DNA of 64,000 bases from Cryptomeria japonica (taxonomy: Eukaryota; Streptophyta; Pinopsida; Cupressales; Cupressaceae): NCBI RefSeq assembly GCF_030272615.1, contig NC_081412.1:342045870-342109869 (forward strand). Reading direction: 5' to 3'. Below are positions 12,073-25,064 of this stretch, piece after piece (position 1 is the stretch's first letter; each line of letters opens with the position of its first letter). The position numbers and the translations under genes are program-made. The notes below the pieces were generated by a model that ran no database searches, was not told the DNA's origin, and saw nothing but the letters and a program-made list of their open reading frames with translations.

Positions 12073-12921
12073 TTTGGTGAACCTGACATGAACATCCCTA
12101 ACTAGTGTTGTTTGAGTGTTTTTGACTGACTGTAGGTTCAAATTGTAGGAACATGATATTCTCAAAGCTTTACTAGAACTTCTGCACACTTGTGGCCTAG
12201 ACTTGAGCACTTGCAACTCTATTTTTTGCGTACTTGGTCAAAAGCCTTCTACCTTCAAAATTGATGGGTTTTTCTTGGTTGCAGGGTTATATTAGGACTT
12301 TAAAGTGTTCAATATGGTTGAAAATGAATTCAGATTTTCTTGATTAGGTGTTTGGGTTGAAGAACATCAAATTCTCATCTTTCCCCTTCACGCAATCAGT
12401 TATAAAGAATAACAAATTTTATTAAGATTTGGCTTAAAATAAACTCAATTCATGCAAATTTGTTACAATTTGGTTACATCATGCGTAATTAGGATTTTTA
12501 AATATTAAATGAACCCACATAGTCTAAGTAGGATGGAAATAAACAACAAATCTGCACTCTAGCTTAGTTGGGGTTTCTAGCAAGGAAACTTCTGCATTTG
12601 GCTCTAAGGTACTTAAAAACCTTTCAATTTATCTATCTAGGCTTTGAAATCACTTCTATAGGAATGAATTAACCTTATGATATTTGAAAATTGAATCAAG
12701 GATTGCAATCATATGGAATTTTGAAGTCAAATAGGGTCATTTTCATCAAAATTAGTGTTTTATGATAAGATTAGGTCCATATTTGGCATAAATTTGTCTG
12801 TGTATGACTTTGCATGCTTGATTTGCAGGTGTACTATGAAATTGCACACTTGTAGCTAGAAGATGCATATGTGACCCCTATCTTTTGCGCAAGTATTCAC
12901 TCTATTTTGCATAGGTGATCC
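12073..12921 (+). other. Gypsy copy 1 primer-binding region and first part of leader
   Basis: Begins with the primer-binding-like TTTGGTGAACCTGACATGA at 12073-12091. The rest is non-coding leader with no reading frame that I trust. It ends at the GATCC where the next element inserted. Confidence 0.6.
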
Positions 12922-14027
12922 TGTTGGCAAAAGACACTGTGTTGTTGTTTAGATATTGTCATTGATGGCAATTGGAGTTAGATATCCAATCTATAGTTCA
13001 TGATTCATTCATACTGGAAGGCAGATTAAGGTTTGGTGAGGTCCAGTGGGATTGAATAGGAAATTTGATAATGTTCAGTAATTTGGTTGGTAGTTCATAT
13101 TTGATGTACTGGATCTCAGAGAAGCATTGCAGATGTGTAATTTACCTTATTCGAGGTTTGTGGTACCCAATGATGATCGTCAAATGAGTTGGAAGGTTTG
13201 GTTTACAAGTTTTTGGTTAGAACAATGTTCATCAATAGTAACATATGGATATTCATTGTGTGGATCGTGTAGAGTAATTTTGGTGATTATTTGTGCGTTC
13301 AAGGATGTTGAGAAAACTTGTGGGAGGCATGTGGACAATTTGTTTTGGTTTGCATGATTGTTTTGGATCAGATTGAGCCAACTTGAGTAACACATTTCAT
13401 TTGCATGATGCATTTTTTGGATGGCATGTAGAAGACATAATTTGATGTTGCAGATATAAAAGGGCATTTGATGTGATCATTTTATATATCGATGATTATG
13501 TGAAAAGTGTTTGTGAGTGATTGTGCATAGTTTCACATGCTCAAGCAAAGGATTTGTGCTCTGGAATATAGCAGAACAACAGAGCATAGCAGTGTAAGAT
13601 TTTGTACTTTATGCTTAATCAAAACTGTATCTTGGCATTTGTAGATGTTGTTTATCAGTTCAGACATTCCAATTATTATCTTTAATCATTTGTAAGAGAG
13701 TGAGTCTTCTGGGGTTGTAGTCCTTATTGTAATTTGAATAGTGAGCTCTAGGCATTGTGCCTGAATGCATATGCATTCCCCTTATGTAATACTTTTATAC
13801 TTCTACAAAGTGTATTAATATTGTGGGTCTCATCCCCACTGTGGTTTTTCCCTTAACCAGGTTTCCACGTAAAAATCTTGTTATTATGGTGTTGTTACAA
13901 ATTCTTTCATGTTTCTGCATCTTTCTTTCATTCATTTTCATTAAGTGTTTTAAAGGACAAATTAACAAGGTTAAAAATTATAGAACACTGATTCACCCTC
14001 CCCTCTCAGTGTTCATTGATTCCAACA
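12922..14027 (+). repeat. 5' LTR of element A
   Basis: TGTTGGC...CCAACA, 1,106 bp. It contains a TATA box TATAAAAGG at 13455-13463 and the core GTGGGTCTCATCCCCAC / GGTTTTTCCC / GTTTCCACGT at about 13823-13875. It ends in a C-rich stretch and CTCTCAGTGTTCATTGATTC. Confidence 0.92.
13455..13463 (+). promoter_or_regulatory. Candidate TATA box in 5' LTR of element A
   Basis: TATAAAAGG is preserved in the partner LTR at 19610-19618. It precedes the shared R/U5 core by about 370 bp. Confidence 0.5.
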
Positions 14028-14041
14028 ATTGGTATCAGAGT
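14028..14041 (+). other. Primer-binding site of element A
   Basis: ATTGGTATCAGAGT follows the LTR directly. TGGTATCAGAGC is the usual plant Copia site complementary to the 3' end of initiator tRNA-Met; here the last base reads T. Confidence 0.85.
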
Positions 14042-14095
14042 TGTGTTTCTCGGAAGAAGCCTGACAACTTGAGGAGGATCCGGGAAGGTGCATCA

Positions 14096-15509
14096 ATGGA
14101 TTCTGATAGTCTTCAACATCAGCTTATTGTGGCACTTGAAGATTTAGATCAAGCCCAAGTTGAGGCCTAACAGATGAAAGAAAATCGTAAATATGCTAAG
14201 AACTTCATCCAATCATTGAAAGATCAGTTGAACAAGTCAAGAGAGAAGAGAAAGCAACTCGTTGACAAGCTAAAGAAGAAAGAGAGTTAATGCATTGATG
14301 ACCAAGCCTTGAAGGTGAAGAAAGAGAGTTAACAAAGGAGATTGAAGAAAGAAAGAAGAATGAAGAAAGTCTGAATCAGTCCCTGAAAGAGAGATTTGAT
14401 GAATATTGCAGACTTAAATGTGAAAATGGTCAGCTAAAGATTGAATTTTTGCAATCCAAGAACAATGAGCAAGAGCATGAAAGGTATATTATCACTCTTA
14501 GGGATGAACTCACTAATACAAATGAGTACAAGGAGAGGTTTCAGATCAACTTAGCTAGACTTGATGAGATGCTTGCAAGCTAGAAGAATCCTAATGGTAC
14601 TCAAGGACTTGGATTTGAGAAAGGCAAAAGTTCTAGATCTAGTCAAGACAATTCTAAGAAGAAAAATGCTAGAAGGCCTCTGATAAGGCAACATAATGCT
14701 CATAAGTTTCATGGAAATTGTTTTGTTTGCAATAAATTTGGTCATATGGCTAGTCAATACAGAAATAGGATGAACAATAATGATCCATCTTTTATTGGTC
14801 AATGTTTCAAATGCAACAAATATGGTCATAAGACAATTGAATGTCGAATTAAGATGAATAACTTTCAAAATATGAGAAATGTCAGATGTTATGCATGTGC
14901 AAGAGGGATTCACTTAGTGATCTTGGGTCATAGCATGTGCATTCATGGCATACCAAAAAATCCCCCTATTTTGAAAAAATATTGCCCTAAACTCCTTTGT
15001 CAGCCGCTCCCAATACATAGCCTGAATTAAAAGCCTCCCTATTTTCACCAAATATTGTATTTTTCCATAGATGGAATTAAAAACCCCCCTATTTTCATCG
15101 ATAGGCAATATTTTGCACCCTAATTTTTGGGATATTAAACCCCCCAATATGAATGCATGAGATATAATATTGTCTAGCCAGTGAATCCCCCATGTGCATG
15201 TGGTATGTACATGTTACTAATCAGTGCAGATCAAGAGGAAATTAGATGAAGTTTAGGCCTATGTAAGGAAATATTGTTTTCTATGCTTATAACAAATCCG
15301 ATCACATTGCAAAGTACTGCAGAAGCAGAAATGTGAATAGGAATGGTCTGGTAGATAAGAACAAGAATGTGAAGACATATGAGAAGGGAAAAGCAAAAAT
15401 TGAAGATATCAGAGAACAGATGAAAAAGACTTGGGTGAAGAAGAGAGACAATGATGTAGGAAGTGGATCCATGCTTGATTTCGGTGCTGCAACTACATTC
15501 GGTAACTAA
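14096..15509 (+). pseudogene. ORF1 of element A: coiled coil plus CCHC knuckles
   Basis: The start chosen is ATG 14096, 68 bp after the primer site. The first 150 or so residues are charged heptad-like coiled coil, followed by a Ser/Lys/Arg linker and zinc knuckles CFVCNKFGHMASQY (about 14721-14762), CFKCNKYGHKTIEC (about 14802-14844), a broken third starting CYACAR (about 14887) and a degraded fourth, CYAYNKSDHIAKYC (about 15272-15315). Several stops and at least one frameshift (near 14290-14330) break it, and a roughly 300-bp insertion splits knuckle 3. No UBN2-like Copia capsid domain is visible. The layout equals the intact ORF1 at 43543-42431. Probable role: RNA binding and packaging, inferred from the knuckles. 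Confidence 0.75.
14919..15225. mobile_element. Small insertion in ORF1 of element A
   Basis: About 300 bp of non-coding sequence interrupts the third zinc knuckle. It contains inverted words (AAAATATTGCC near 14977 and GGCAATATTTT near 15103; TGCATTCAT near 14938 and ATGAATGCA near 15150) and several runs of five or six C. That is compatible with a MITE or foldback element, but clean termini and a target duplication are not evident. Boundaries are approximate. Confidence 0.4.
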
Positions 15510-15930
15510 GATAAGGCATCAGGCCTTGGGGGAAGATATCATGAAGATCTTACAAACCCCTTTTTTAAGATCTATGCTTAATTCTGTCAGGTTGTAGAGG
15601 TGATCATAGATGTTCTTGATGGATTTTTGGTTCAAGCAGATTTGAAGATCCGCTAAAGAATATTGAAGTTGTAGAGTACCCAAGAGTGTTAGGGCAAACT
15701 GCATTTATTACAATAAAAAGTTAGGTTAGAAAAAGATAAAAAGGAGATATTACAACTTCATTTCTTACTTTGCATTTGAAAAAAAGAAGTTTGGAGAGCC
15801 CTGAAAGTAGAATTTTCAGCAACCACGGCGAGAAAGAAGATCTCTCGAGTGATTTGGCAAAAAACCGTAACTCGACGATCAAGGTATTTATCGGTTAAAC
15901 TTTTCAAGTTTGAAATTTGTGATTTCAGAA

Positions 15931-18833
15931 ATGGTTGCATCTAGTACTGCTACCCCTCTTGTTGTTGATATCACTGAGTGTGTTTGACCTAATTTCAAGC
16001 ATCATCCATTCATCTCCATGGAAGATGATTCGAAGAGTGTATTTCCGTCAGTTCCACATGGTGTTTTACATATTGAATACATAAGGGTTTACACACACTA
16101 TCCTATTGAGGAATTGGGAATCAATCACATGTTGAATATGTACAACAATCAGCTATCTGATAAGGGTTCAATGCTGAAATTGGAATTTCAAGGGTTGGAA
16201 GATAAATATTTCACATAGTTTGTTAGATTTTTTATTTTCTATGAACCTGAATGGATATGGTACATATTAAGAAAAGTACATGATTAATTCATATGGCTGG
16301 ACAAGCCCCACAAAATCATGAAGACTGTTATTCAAACTATGACAGATCTATATGCATCTGGAGAGCTACCATCTTTGAAGGTTGTGAAGAATGATATTGT
16401 GACCAATGCAACAAGATCGAGATTTGACAAATGGTCGATGACTATCAATGACATCCTGGAGCATGACATCAAATTTGCCTCTATGGTAACTGGATATAAG
16501 ATTTGTTACTCCAGCAGAGAGAATTCCATCTTTGGCATTGCAATATATTTCACCTATGAAATGACAAGAAATATGACCTTTGGGAATTGCTTTGGTGTGA
16601 GCTTATAAAGAATATAAGAAGATCGAAGAGAACAAGAAACATCCTTTCAAGTATGGTACACTAATTCTATGTTTATTTTTCTACTTTATAAATGAGATTT
16701 TAGGTGCTCGATAGGTACATTGGGCATTTGACAAACCAGTAGGTGTTTAGATCCAAGAATACTTATACAATTTTGGTGACTCTAAGGTCCATAATAAGAA
16801 TTTATGGGGATATTTCAAAAATTTCAGTAGGAGATGCATGAGAGGGAAAGAATCGCTAAGTCCATTGTGGAGAAATATCAAGACGCCATCTGTTTAATGG
16901 TAGACATAGATCAATGTTTGATGGAAGCAGTAGAGCCCCAAGTGGTATGGATAATGCCTAAGGGTTATGAGGTGAAAGAACATATTTTGGAATTGTATGC
17001 ACAAAACCTATTGGGTAAACCTGTGGACCCTAATGAGGAGAGGTTCAAAACATACAAAGATAAGAGCTTAAAACTACATCAGAAGTTCAAGAAGCCTTTG
17101 ATTCAGAAGAAAGTCTGGAAAGAAGTTGAGGCTTTTGCAGAGAGCATGGGAGTATCCAAGGAAGCAGTTCATAAAGTAAGACAAGAGAATATTCTCTCAG
17201 AGGAGCAAACTGTGAAGAAGGAGACTAAACGGGAAGCATCTAATCCTAAGCCAAGGCAAACCAGAAGCACAACTCCCTCCTCTAGTCCTACAAAGCCTGC
17301 AACAAAATCAAAACCATTAGTAAAACCATTTGATGAAGGAAAGAGGAAGAGAGGGCAAGCTAGAGTATTTATTCCTATTAATGAAGAAGAGACACAATCA
17401 AATGAAGTTCTCAAGGAGGTTAAGGCTAAAGCTGCTAAAGCCACCAAATTTTCAAAAGAGAAACCATGCGGTGGAGCCAAATTTGGTAAGAAACCTAGGC
17501 CATTTGAATTTGATGAGGTATTATAGAAAGGAACTTGAAGTTATTCCTCCTATGTCTTTGAATGAGATAATCAATGAGGTTGTGAAGAATGGTAACTTGA
17601 AGCCATTATTAGAATGGTATGGAAAATTTGATGAATCTTAGAAAAGAACTTTAGAAGAATCAATTGTAGAATACTTGAATGTATATATAAAATCTCTAAT
17701 TGAACTAATGACAGTCATACCCAAGAGCTTGTATGAAATTTTGGACTCTAGGAGACAAACAACAAATACGGAAGATGAGAGATTGAAGGAATATGTATTA
17801 GTCAGCTTATGTTTAGTTATTTCTAAGGAGGAGATAGCTAGATTACTTAAATTAGCAAAGAATGAGTTCAAGAGTAAATACAGAGTAAATAAAATAATGA
17901 TTAGAAAAATTAATGAAGTTACAAAGGAAACTGAGAAAAATTGGATAAAATTTTTGCTAGAAAACAAGTATGAAGTCAATCAGGCAAAAGAACAAGATGC
18001 ATCTCATCTGCACGAGAAAAACATGCCATCACAAGCCGAGCAGACAATAGGTGATACTTCTATCTCTGAAGTTCAGATAGTTGAGCTAGTAGAGGTTAAT
18101 GTGCAACAAGTCGGAGTTGAGGATGCAGAGGATGTAGGAAAATAAGATGAAGGAAAGGACAAGGTTGAGAATCCTTCGGTTGATGCAGTTAACCATCCGA
18201 TTTCTAAGAAGAATGCAGAAAATGAGAAGGTCCAAGGTTGAAGTTAAGACTGAAGCAAGAGACACTATTGAGCCAGTGAAGGGAAAGAAAGTCATTGATA
18301 ATCCTGAGTTCATTCAAGGTCCAATTAATCTTGCCTCTTTGTCCCCTATCCAGAAGCTTAAACTAGCATCATTTTCTCAAGCCAAGGAAAGTGAGGACCT
18401 CCTAAAGTCACACATAGAGGATAGTATGTTGCTATTCATGACATCAGGTATTTTGGATAAATTAATGCTTTCATTTCAGAAGGATACTTTAGACACTCCA
18501 TCCGATCGGTTAAAAAGTTTGATCAACTCTGTGGATAGTCACTTTCAATCTTTTAAAAAATATGCTAGGGAGAAAGTCTAAAATGAATTCAATGCCAAGA
18601 GGCTTCAGACATTGAAAAACATGATTGTAAAGGACAAAGTCACATTAGGTGCTTGTGTTAAGAGTATGCAAGGAGCTCTATCAAACAGTGATCTAGTAGA
18701 CCTAAAGCCAACAAAATCTCAAGCTTATCTTTTCAGTGGTCTGATAATAGTTCTGGAGAGATTGAAGAAGGGCTGGGACAGTGACTTGGGCACATTAAAG
18801 AATTCCTATGCAGACATCTTCAAAAAAATTTGA
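15931..18833 (+). pseudogene. ORF2 of element A: unknown protein in the place of pol
   Basis: From ATG 15931 one frame runs to about 17526 with stops near 15985, 16216 and 16606. It then shifts to the frame of about 17520-18145 and again to the frame of 18200-18833. The N-terminal half matches the ORF2 proteins of elements B and C: an IEELG-type motif (about 16108), FASMVTGYKICYSSRENS (about 16468-16521), then a charged domain with CLMEAVEPQ followed by GYEVKEHILELYAQNLLGKP (about 16912-17023). The C-terminal half is Lys/Glu-rich, with a basic Ser/Pro linker (about 17225-17350) and possible coiled coil. No catalytic motif is recognised. Its position and conservation suggest a function for the element, but none can be named. 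Confidence 0.7.
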
Positions 18834-19065
18834 CTATGTAAGGACTATGTGTACATATGTAAATAACATTTGGCTTGAATTTTTGGTTTCCAGAACCCTA
18901 CCTTTTCCATTGATGTCAAAGTGGGAGTGTAGAGGAGAGAAAAATGTTGATCTTAGGGGGAGTTGTTGATTCTTGGAATCTAGTAGTCATATTTTTGGTT
19001 GCAGTGTATATATTTTGGCTTTGGTTCGACATAGTCATTTTTCACTAAGTATTTCCATCAATGCA

Positions 19066-19077
19066 AAAGGGGGAGAT
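19066..19077 (+). other. Polypurine tract of element A
   Basis: AAAGGGGGAGAT lies directly before the TGTTGGC of the 3' LTR. The same twelve bases, read on the minus strand, precede the 3' LTRs of elements B and C. Confidence 0.9.
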
Positions 19078-20194
19078 TGTTGGCAAGAGACACTATGTTG
19101 TTGTTCAAATGTTGTCATTTATGGTAATTGGAGATAGATTTCCAATCTGCAATTCATGATTCATTCATACTAGAAGGAAAATTAAGGTTTGGTGAGGTCC
19201 AGTGGGATTAAATAGGACATCCGGTAATGTTCAGTAATTTGGTTAGCGGTTCATATTTGATGTTGTGAATCTCATAGAATCATTGTAGATGTGTAATCTA
19301 CATTATTTTAGGTTTGTGGTATCCGATGATGATCGTCGAATGAGTTGGAAGGTTCAGTTTACTATTTTTTTGTTAGAACAGTGTCCATCAGCAGTAGCGT
19401 GTGGATATTCATTGTGCAAATCGTGCGAAGTAATTTTGGTGCTTATATGTGTGTTCAAGGATGTTGAGACAACTTGTGGGAAGCATGTGGACAATTTTTT
19501 TTGGTTTGCATGATTGTTTTGGTCGGATTGAGCCGACTTGAGTAACATATTTCATTTGTGTGATGCATTTTTTGGTTGACATGTAGAAGACATAATTTGA
19601 TGTTGCAGATATAAAAGGGCGATTGATATGATCATTTTATATATCGATATTTATGTGAAAAGCATTTGTGAGTGATTGTGCACAGTTTCACATGCTCAAG
19701 TAAAGGATTTGTACACTGGAATATAGAAAAACAACAGAGCAGAGCAGAATTATAGAGCAATGTAAGATTGTGTACTTTATGCTTAACCAAAACAGAATCT
19801 TAGCATTTGTAGATGTTGTTTATTAGTTCATACATTCCAATTATTATATGTAATCATTTGTAAGAGAGTGAGTCTTTTAGGGTTGTATCCCTTATTGTAA
19901 TTTGAGTAATGAGCTCTAGGCATTGTACCTGAATGCAGGTGCATTCCCCTTATGTAATATTTTTATACTTCTACAGAGTATATTGATATTGTGGTTCTCA
20001 TTCCCACCGTGGTTTTTCCCTTAACCAAGCTTCCACGTAAAAATCATGGTGTTATGGTGTTGTTACTTATTGCTTCGTGTTTCTACATCTTTCTTTCATT
20101 CATTTTCATTAAGTAGTTTAAAGGACAAATTAACAAGGTTAAAAAATGTAGAACACTAATTCACCCATCCTCACAATGTTCCTTGATTCCAATA
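19078..20194 (+). repeat. 3' LTR of element A
   Basis: 1,117 bp, TGTTGGC...CCAATA (the terminal CA is changed to TA), followed by the GATCC target duplication. TATA box at 19610-19618; the core motif lies at about 19990-20040. Confidence 0.9.
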
Positions 20195-22193
20195 GATCCC
20201 TCTATTCTGCATAGGTGTCATCTCTTTTATGTGCACTTTCATTGGTATAATGTCAGGTATAATATTGGATTTTAGTTTTAAATCATTCCAGAATCAGTTC
20301 ATTGTCAAATGCTATTGTTTTTGTGTTACTAATCATTTGTGTAGAACTTTAAAACTCATTGGGAGAAGACATAAACCAAACTACTAATGTATTTGATGTA
20401 GGATGTTGTCAAAGATTGAAATATAAAATAGAGTCTTCATTTTTAGTAGTTAAGTCACATTTTGATTTGGGCTTTAAAAATGAACACGTGTTTTCTTTAT
20501 TTGGCACACTTGTGTGTGTGAGTAGACCCACTGCTAACACACACTATCCTCTCCCATTGGTCTTCATGGTCCTGGGTGCATGAGAAAAGTGTTAGAAATG
20601 CTCAATTTTTCTTTTGGTTAGAGGGCATGCCTCTCGAGAAGCCCATAAGGTCAAGTGAGAGGGAATGACCCAAGTGGTGACAAGATAAGGCCAAGCTCTT
20701 CCAAGCCACTATAAATAAATGTGTTTGTGAGGAAACTCGTAGACAACATGTGCTAATGTGTCATGCAGACATCTATCTCCCCAGGTACTCATAGTGGTGT
20801 GTAAAACCTGTAATGGTTGGGAGGCCTCTTAATTAAGCGAAACACAACATGTATGGCCATCTGAATGGATTCCCGAACTAAAGAACCTATTGTTTTAGTT
20901 TCCAAAATCCCTCTATTTGTTGGCATAGGAGGTTAGACCTTTGAAGACATCCCACAATCTCATAGTTTAAAATTGGGATAGAAATTCCTCAAGATCTTTG
21001 GATCTTTGGAAATTCAACGTTTGGTGTACTTGAGAAGTGTGTGCCATGGTGGGGGAGCCAGCATCACCAAAATTCTATGTTATCCAATCTGAATAAGTGT
21101 ATCTTGGATTCATTTGTAGTGGGAATCTAACAAATATTGTCCTTGCCAAACCTATGGCTGTAATTGAATGTGCTTTAGTTTATGCAAAAGTCAAATAGCC
21201 ATTTTTTACTTCGTGCTTGTTAAAGAAACACATTAAAATGAAGGTCACATTAGAAGAAAAAGGTTCATATCAAGACAAAGTCACAAACAACAACCTTGAT
21301 CACAAGATTAAAATAAAGATTTCAAAAGTTTAAACTTTTCTCAAACCAATTCAAGTTATCATCCAACTTCAAAATATCTCAATAACAAGGCTCATCAAAA
21401 GATTGGACTCCTTAGTTTCAAAATCCACATCATTTTAGGCTAGGTTTTTGCATGGTCTAAACTTAGGTCTTAGGACATATTCATTGCCTTCATAATAGTC
21501 CTTTTATATTATCATAGTTTCCTTTTGCATCTAGGTTTTAAAATCCATTTCCTAGGTTTTGATCATTCATTTTCCTTGCATTGACTTCATTATCTCAAAA
21601 TTAGGTATTGGCCTAGGGTGTATTTTCATATTCCAAATCATTGGTCCTCATATATCCTTATTACATTAGTCTTGTCATTGCATGGTCCTAAACCCTAGTC
21701 TTTTCTTAGGTTGATTTATCATTTCATGTACATATCATACCCTTAGACCTTATCATTATCATTAATAATTTGCATTTAGTCTCAAAATTAGGTTTTGCCA
21801 AACTTGAAAAATCAAAACTTTATATTAAACCCTAATATATTGTTAGGGAATCTTTACATTGTTCAAAATTTGTCCTTTTGTCAACATTAGCATGTCAAAC
21901 CTAGCTTAGTATCCAAGCAATAGGTGAGACATAGTCATTTGTCCTATCATCATTTTGTCCTTTTGTCAATTAAGGTCTTGACTTCATTTAAATTTCCCAA
22001 GGTTGTGTCTTTAGTTATGATTCCAAAATTTTGTCCATTTCTTGAAAAATTCAAAACTTAGATCATATTATCATCATTTTCTAAGACTGCATTTACTTGC
22101 ATATTGTTGTTACCCAAAAAGTCAAAAGTCCAAAAACTTAGATTGCATTCTAGTCCAAGATGGAATTTGTATTCCCTAAGATTGCATTTAAAT
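20195..22193 (+). other. Gypsy copy 1 leader, second piece
   Basis: Non-coding leader of the host element. The block at about 20490-20720 is recognisably the same as about 61480-61690 in Gypsy copy 2 (shared words ACACACACTATCCTCTCCC and GAAAAGTGTTAG). From 21400 on it is rich in TCATT/AGGTTTT words with no coding signal. It ends at the TAAAT duplicated by the solo LTR. Confidence 0.6.
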
Positions 22194-23409
22194 TGTTAGC
22201 CATTTGGAGGAATTGATTATGTGTTGCACTAATGTTTTGTCATTGATGTAAGCACTAGTTGTTTGGATGCTTTACCAACACCCTTCTGGTCTCGGTAGGT
22301 TGAGTGGTTTCTGGTTGGTTTGGATCTGGCATAATCCAGTAGGCTCTGGTATGGTTATGGAATTGGCTTATTCATGATACTCATGTTCATATTCAGTAAG
22401 TTGGTTTTGGTTTGGTGATTAGAGGCTATCCTGCTTTCTTGGAAGCTTGTCTTGTGGTTTCGGCAAGGGTTTCACCGGTAGAGCTTTTGATGAAAATCTT
22501 TGATGATATGCATAAGTGGTGTTGGTACAGCTTCTAGTGAAGTTTCGGGATGTTGATGGTGATTGTGTTCTAGGCTTGGTTGATTAGGATTATTGCTTTA
22601 GTGTGTGTGGACCTAAATTGGGTCTTGGTATATCTAGGTTATGGTCTGTCTTAATTTAATATGTGGATTGGACCTCTCGATGTGTTTCTGGGATGTCTTA
22701 TGTGTTGGATATTATTTGTTTAGTCTAAGGCCGACATGTTTTGTAATTATGTATTTGGTTTATTGTCTGGTGGCTGACCTAATTGTTTATGGTTGAGGGT
22801 TTGTATATATATGATGTAAGATCTCATTGTAGATCATCATATGTATAAGGTCAGGGAATGGATATGGATATGTAATGTGTGAATAATGTAATATCATTTA
22901 GGCAGAGGATTTGGTCGATCATTGGAGATCGAATTGGGTTTATGTAAGAGGATTTAGTCCTCCGGTATTGAGCTTAACCAGAACTGTACTCAGGCATATG
23001 AGATGCTATCTTTGTAGTTCAAACACTTATTTTGGATTGTAGTATAGATTTCTATGTAGTCAATGAGACTCCTTTTATGATGAGCAGTGTGCTCTAGACT
23101 GTTGGCCTTCTTGCAAGTGCAGGCCCCTCAATTGTAATCACATACTTACTGCAGAAGTATTATTTGACTCTGGGTAGGTTTCCCACCATGGTTTTTCCCT
23201 TTATTGGGTTTTCCACGTATAAATCTTGGTGTCATGTGGATGGTATTTATTCTGTGATTATTGTTTATGCTTAATTGGTTTAACTGTTATTCCGGTATTA
23301 ATGTTTTGGGTTCCGGTATTAAAGTTTTAATTGCTAAATATTATGGTAATTTGTGACAATGGATTCACCCCCCCCCCAGTTTACTTCTGGTTATTTGAAC
23401 TGTCTAACT
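22194..23409 (+). repeat. Solo Copia-type LTR with perfect target duplication
   Basis: 1,216 bp, TGTTAGCC...GTCTAACT, flanked by TAAAT at 22189-22193 and 23410-23414. It carries the Copia LTR core (GTGCTCTAGAC and GCAGGCCCC near 23085-23130; GGTTTTTCCC and GGTTTTCCACGT near 23190-23218) and a run of nine C near 23369. No internal region is present, so it formed by recombination between the LTRs of a once complete element. It is related to the LTRs at 1-600 and 37763-38555. Confidence 0.85.
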
Positions 23410-23501
23410 TAAATTGCATATCATTGTCATTCCAAAATTCAAAAGATCACAAAAATAGAAGTTGCATTAGTTGCTTACATCATTCTTAAATCCAAAAAAC
23501 A

Positions 23502-25064
23502 TTGCATAGTGACATGCTTATTGAAACAAGGTCCAAGTCCAAGAAATCACAAGAATCTACATATCAAGTCATGTCTTTTCCAATGGATAATATACCAAAT
23601 ACACAAATTCAACAATATCAAACCAAAATGCTTGATTTTAATGTGGGTCCTCCAAGAAACATGTTACCACAAGATGGGATGGTACAACTAGGACCTCCAA
23701 CATATTATGAACCCATATTTGTGCCAATGAAACTAGGATGTGGAAGTGTATCACCAACACCATCAAGGAGTGCACCATTTGAATTTAGTCAATTGAACCA
23801 AGAACATGTCCAAGAACCATCAACATAATATGGCAAACAAAATCTTTTACAAGGCTTTGGATCAACTAAGGATCTTTAACAACAAATTGACCTGAATGAT
23901 CAATTAGATTCATTGTCAGATTCAGACACTTCTGTAGTTTTCAATATGGTTGTCAACAATCCCAAAATGACTAGAGAAATGGATAAATTTGTGAGAAAGA
24001 TGTTTCAAATGTTTCCCAATAAATACTTGAGTATGATCCAAGAGAATTTTGTCACAGTCTTAAATGCTCAAGCTAATGTTCAAGTTCAACATGAGACAAA
24101 TAATCTTATGAATCTTGAGCCTCCTCAAAATGAAGTTAATTTGCAACAAGAGGCTCCAACTATGCTAGTTGAGAAATGTACATCTAAGACTTTGAGTGTC
24201 AATTTCCTCCAAAATCATCATTCAAAACAATTAATAATATATTGTTTAGTTCAACGTCATTCCCACAAGACCAAATGGTGATACCAAAAACATTGACAAA
24301 TGCAACACAACAAAAGGCATCTAAATTTCTTGAAGTTGGTTCACAACCAAAGATGCAAGAACATTTCACTACAAGGATGCCTCATATCCCTGATATTCAA
24401 ACTAATGTCACAACCAGATATTAATGTGCAATCAAGTTTAGCACATATGACAACTTATGCACAAGCAACTCTGAATTTGTTGGCAAGACCTTCTGTTATG
24501 GCTACGCATCGAGAAAACAATAATCCACAGGTGCAACAAATATTACAACTAATTGGTTTACAAAAGGCACCTTTGAATGTGGAAACAAATCAAATACAAC
24601 AAAGACACCACACTACACAACATGCAAAAATACCTTCAACGGTCCCACAAGTGAATGCAAACTTGCAACAACAATCATTTGGACACACTTTACACCAAGT
24701 TAATACAATTGCAATACCAGACATAAAAGTGAAACAATAGAAAGGACCCAAAGTGCATATGTGTGATTTCTTGAAAATATTTGGATGTGTACAAAGTCAA
24801 CAATAGGTGGTGCAAAATCAAAATCAACAACATCAAAACCAACAATATAATGTGCCTCAATATGAACAATAAGGGCAAACAAGTAATTATGTGCCTAAAC
24901 AACAATAACACCAGTAAGAAATGTTTATTATCAGTCATAGGCACAATTTCAACAATCTGCAAGGCAATATCAACCTCAAATGTAGATAGCAATCCCATCT
25001 CAACAAGCAAAACAAAATGTTCAATATCAAAACATGGAAATGCCACAACAACAAGAGTAATACC
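23502..25064 (+). pseudogene. gag: Gypsy copy 1 gag, N-terminal part
   Basis: Begins with MLIETRSKSKK-type residues, comparable to MAQTRS at the start of gag in copy 2 (63293), as is usual for plant Gypsy gag. The product is rich in Gln, Asn and Pro, with long Gln tracts near 24800-25060. The frame from 23502 has stops at 23826 and 23877 (both TAA) and 24279, then a phase change near 24280-24420. It is cut at 25064 by a 9.2-kb element and continues at 34259. Gag forms the particle; this copy cannot be translated through. Confidence 0.65.

Larger units (their letters stand above)
12922..20194 (+). mobile_element. Pol-less LTR retrotransposon A (7.27 kb)
   Basis: Two direct LTRs (12922-14027 and 19078-20194) enclose a primer-binding site, a gag-like ORF1, a long ORF2 and a polypurine tract. 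A perfect 5-bp target duplication GATCC flanks it (12917-12921 and 20195-20199). I find no protease, integrase, reverse transcriptase or RNase H motif between the LTRs, so it is non-autonomous. The first LTR begins TGTTGGCAAAAGACACTGTG and the second TGTTGGCAAGAGACACTATG; many scattered differences show it is not recent. Confidence 0.92.

Noticed and set aside
17169-17480. 103-codon minus-strand frame
   Set aside because: Antisense shadow of ORF2 of element A.
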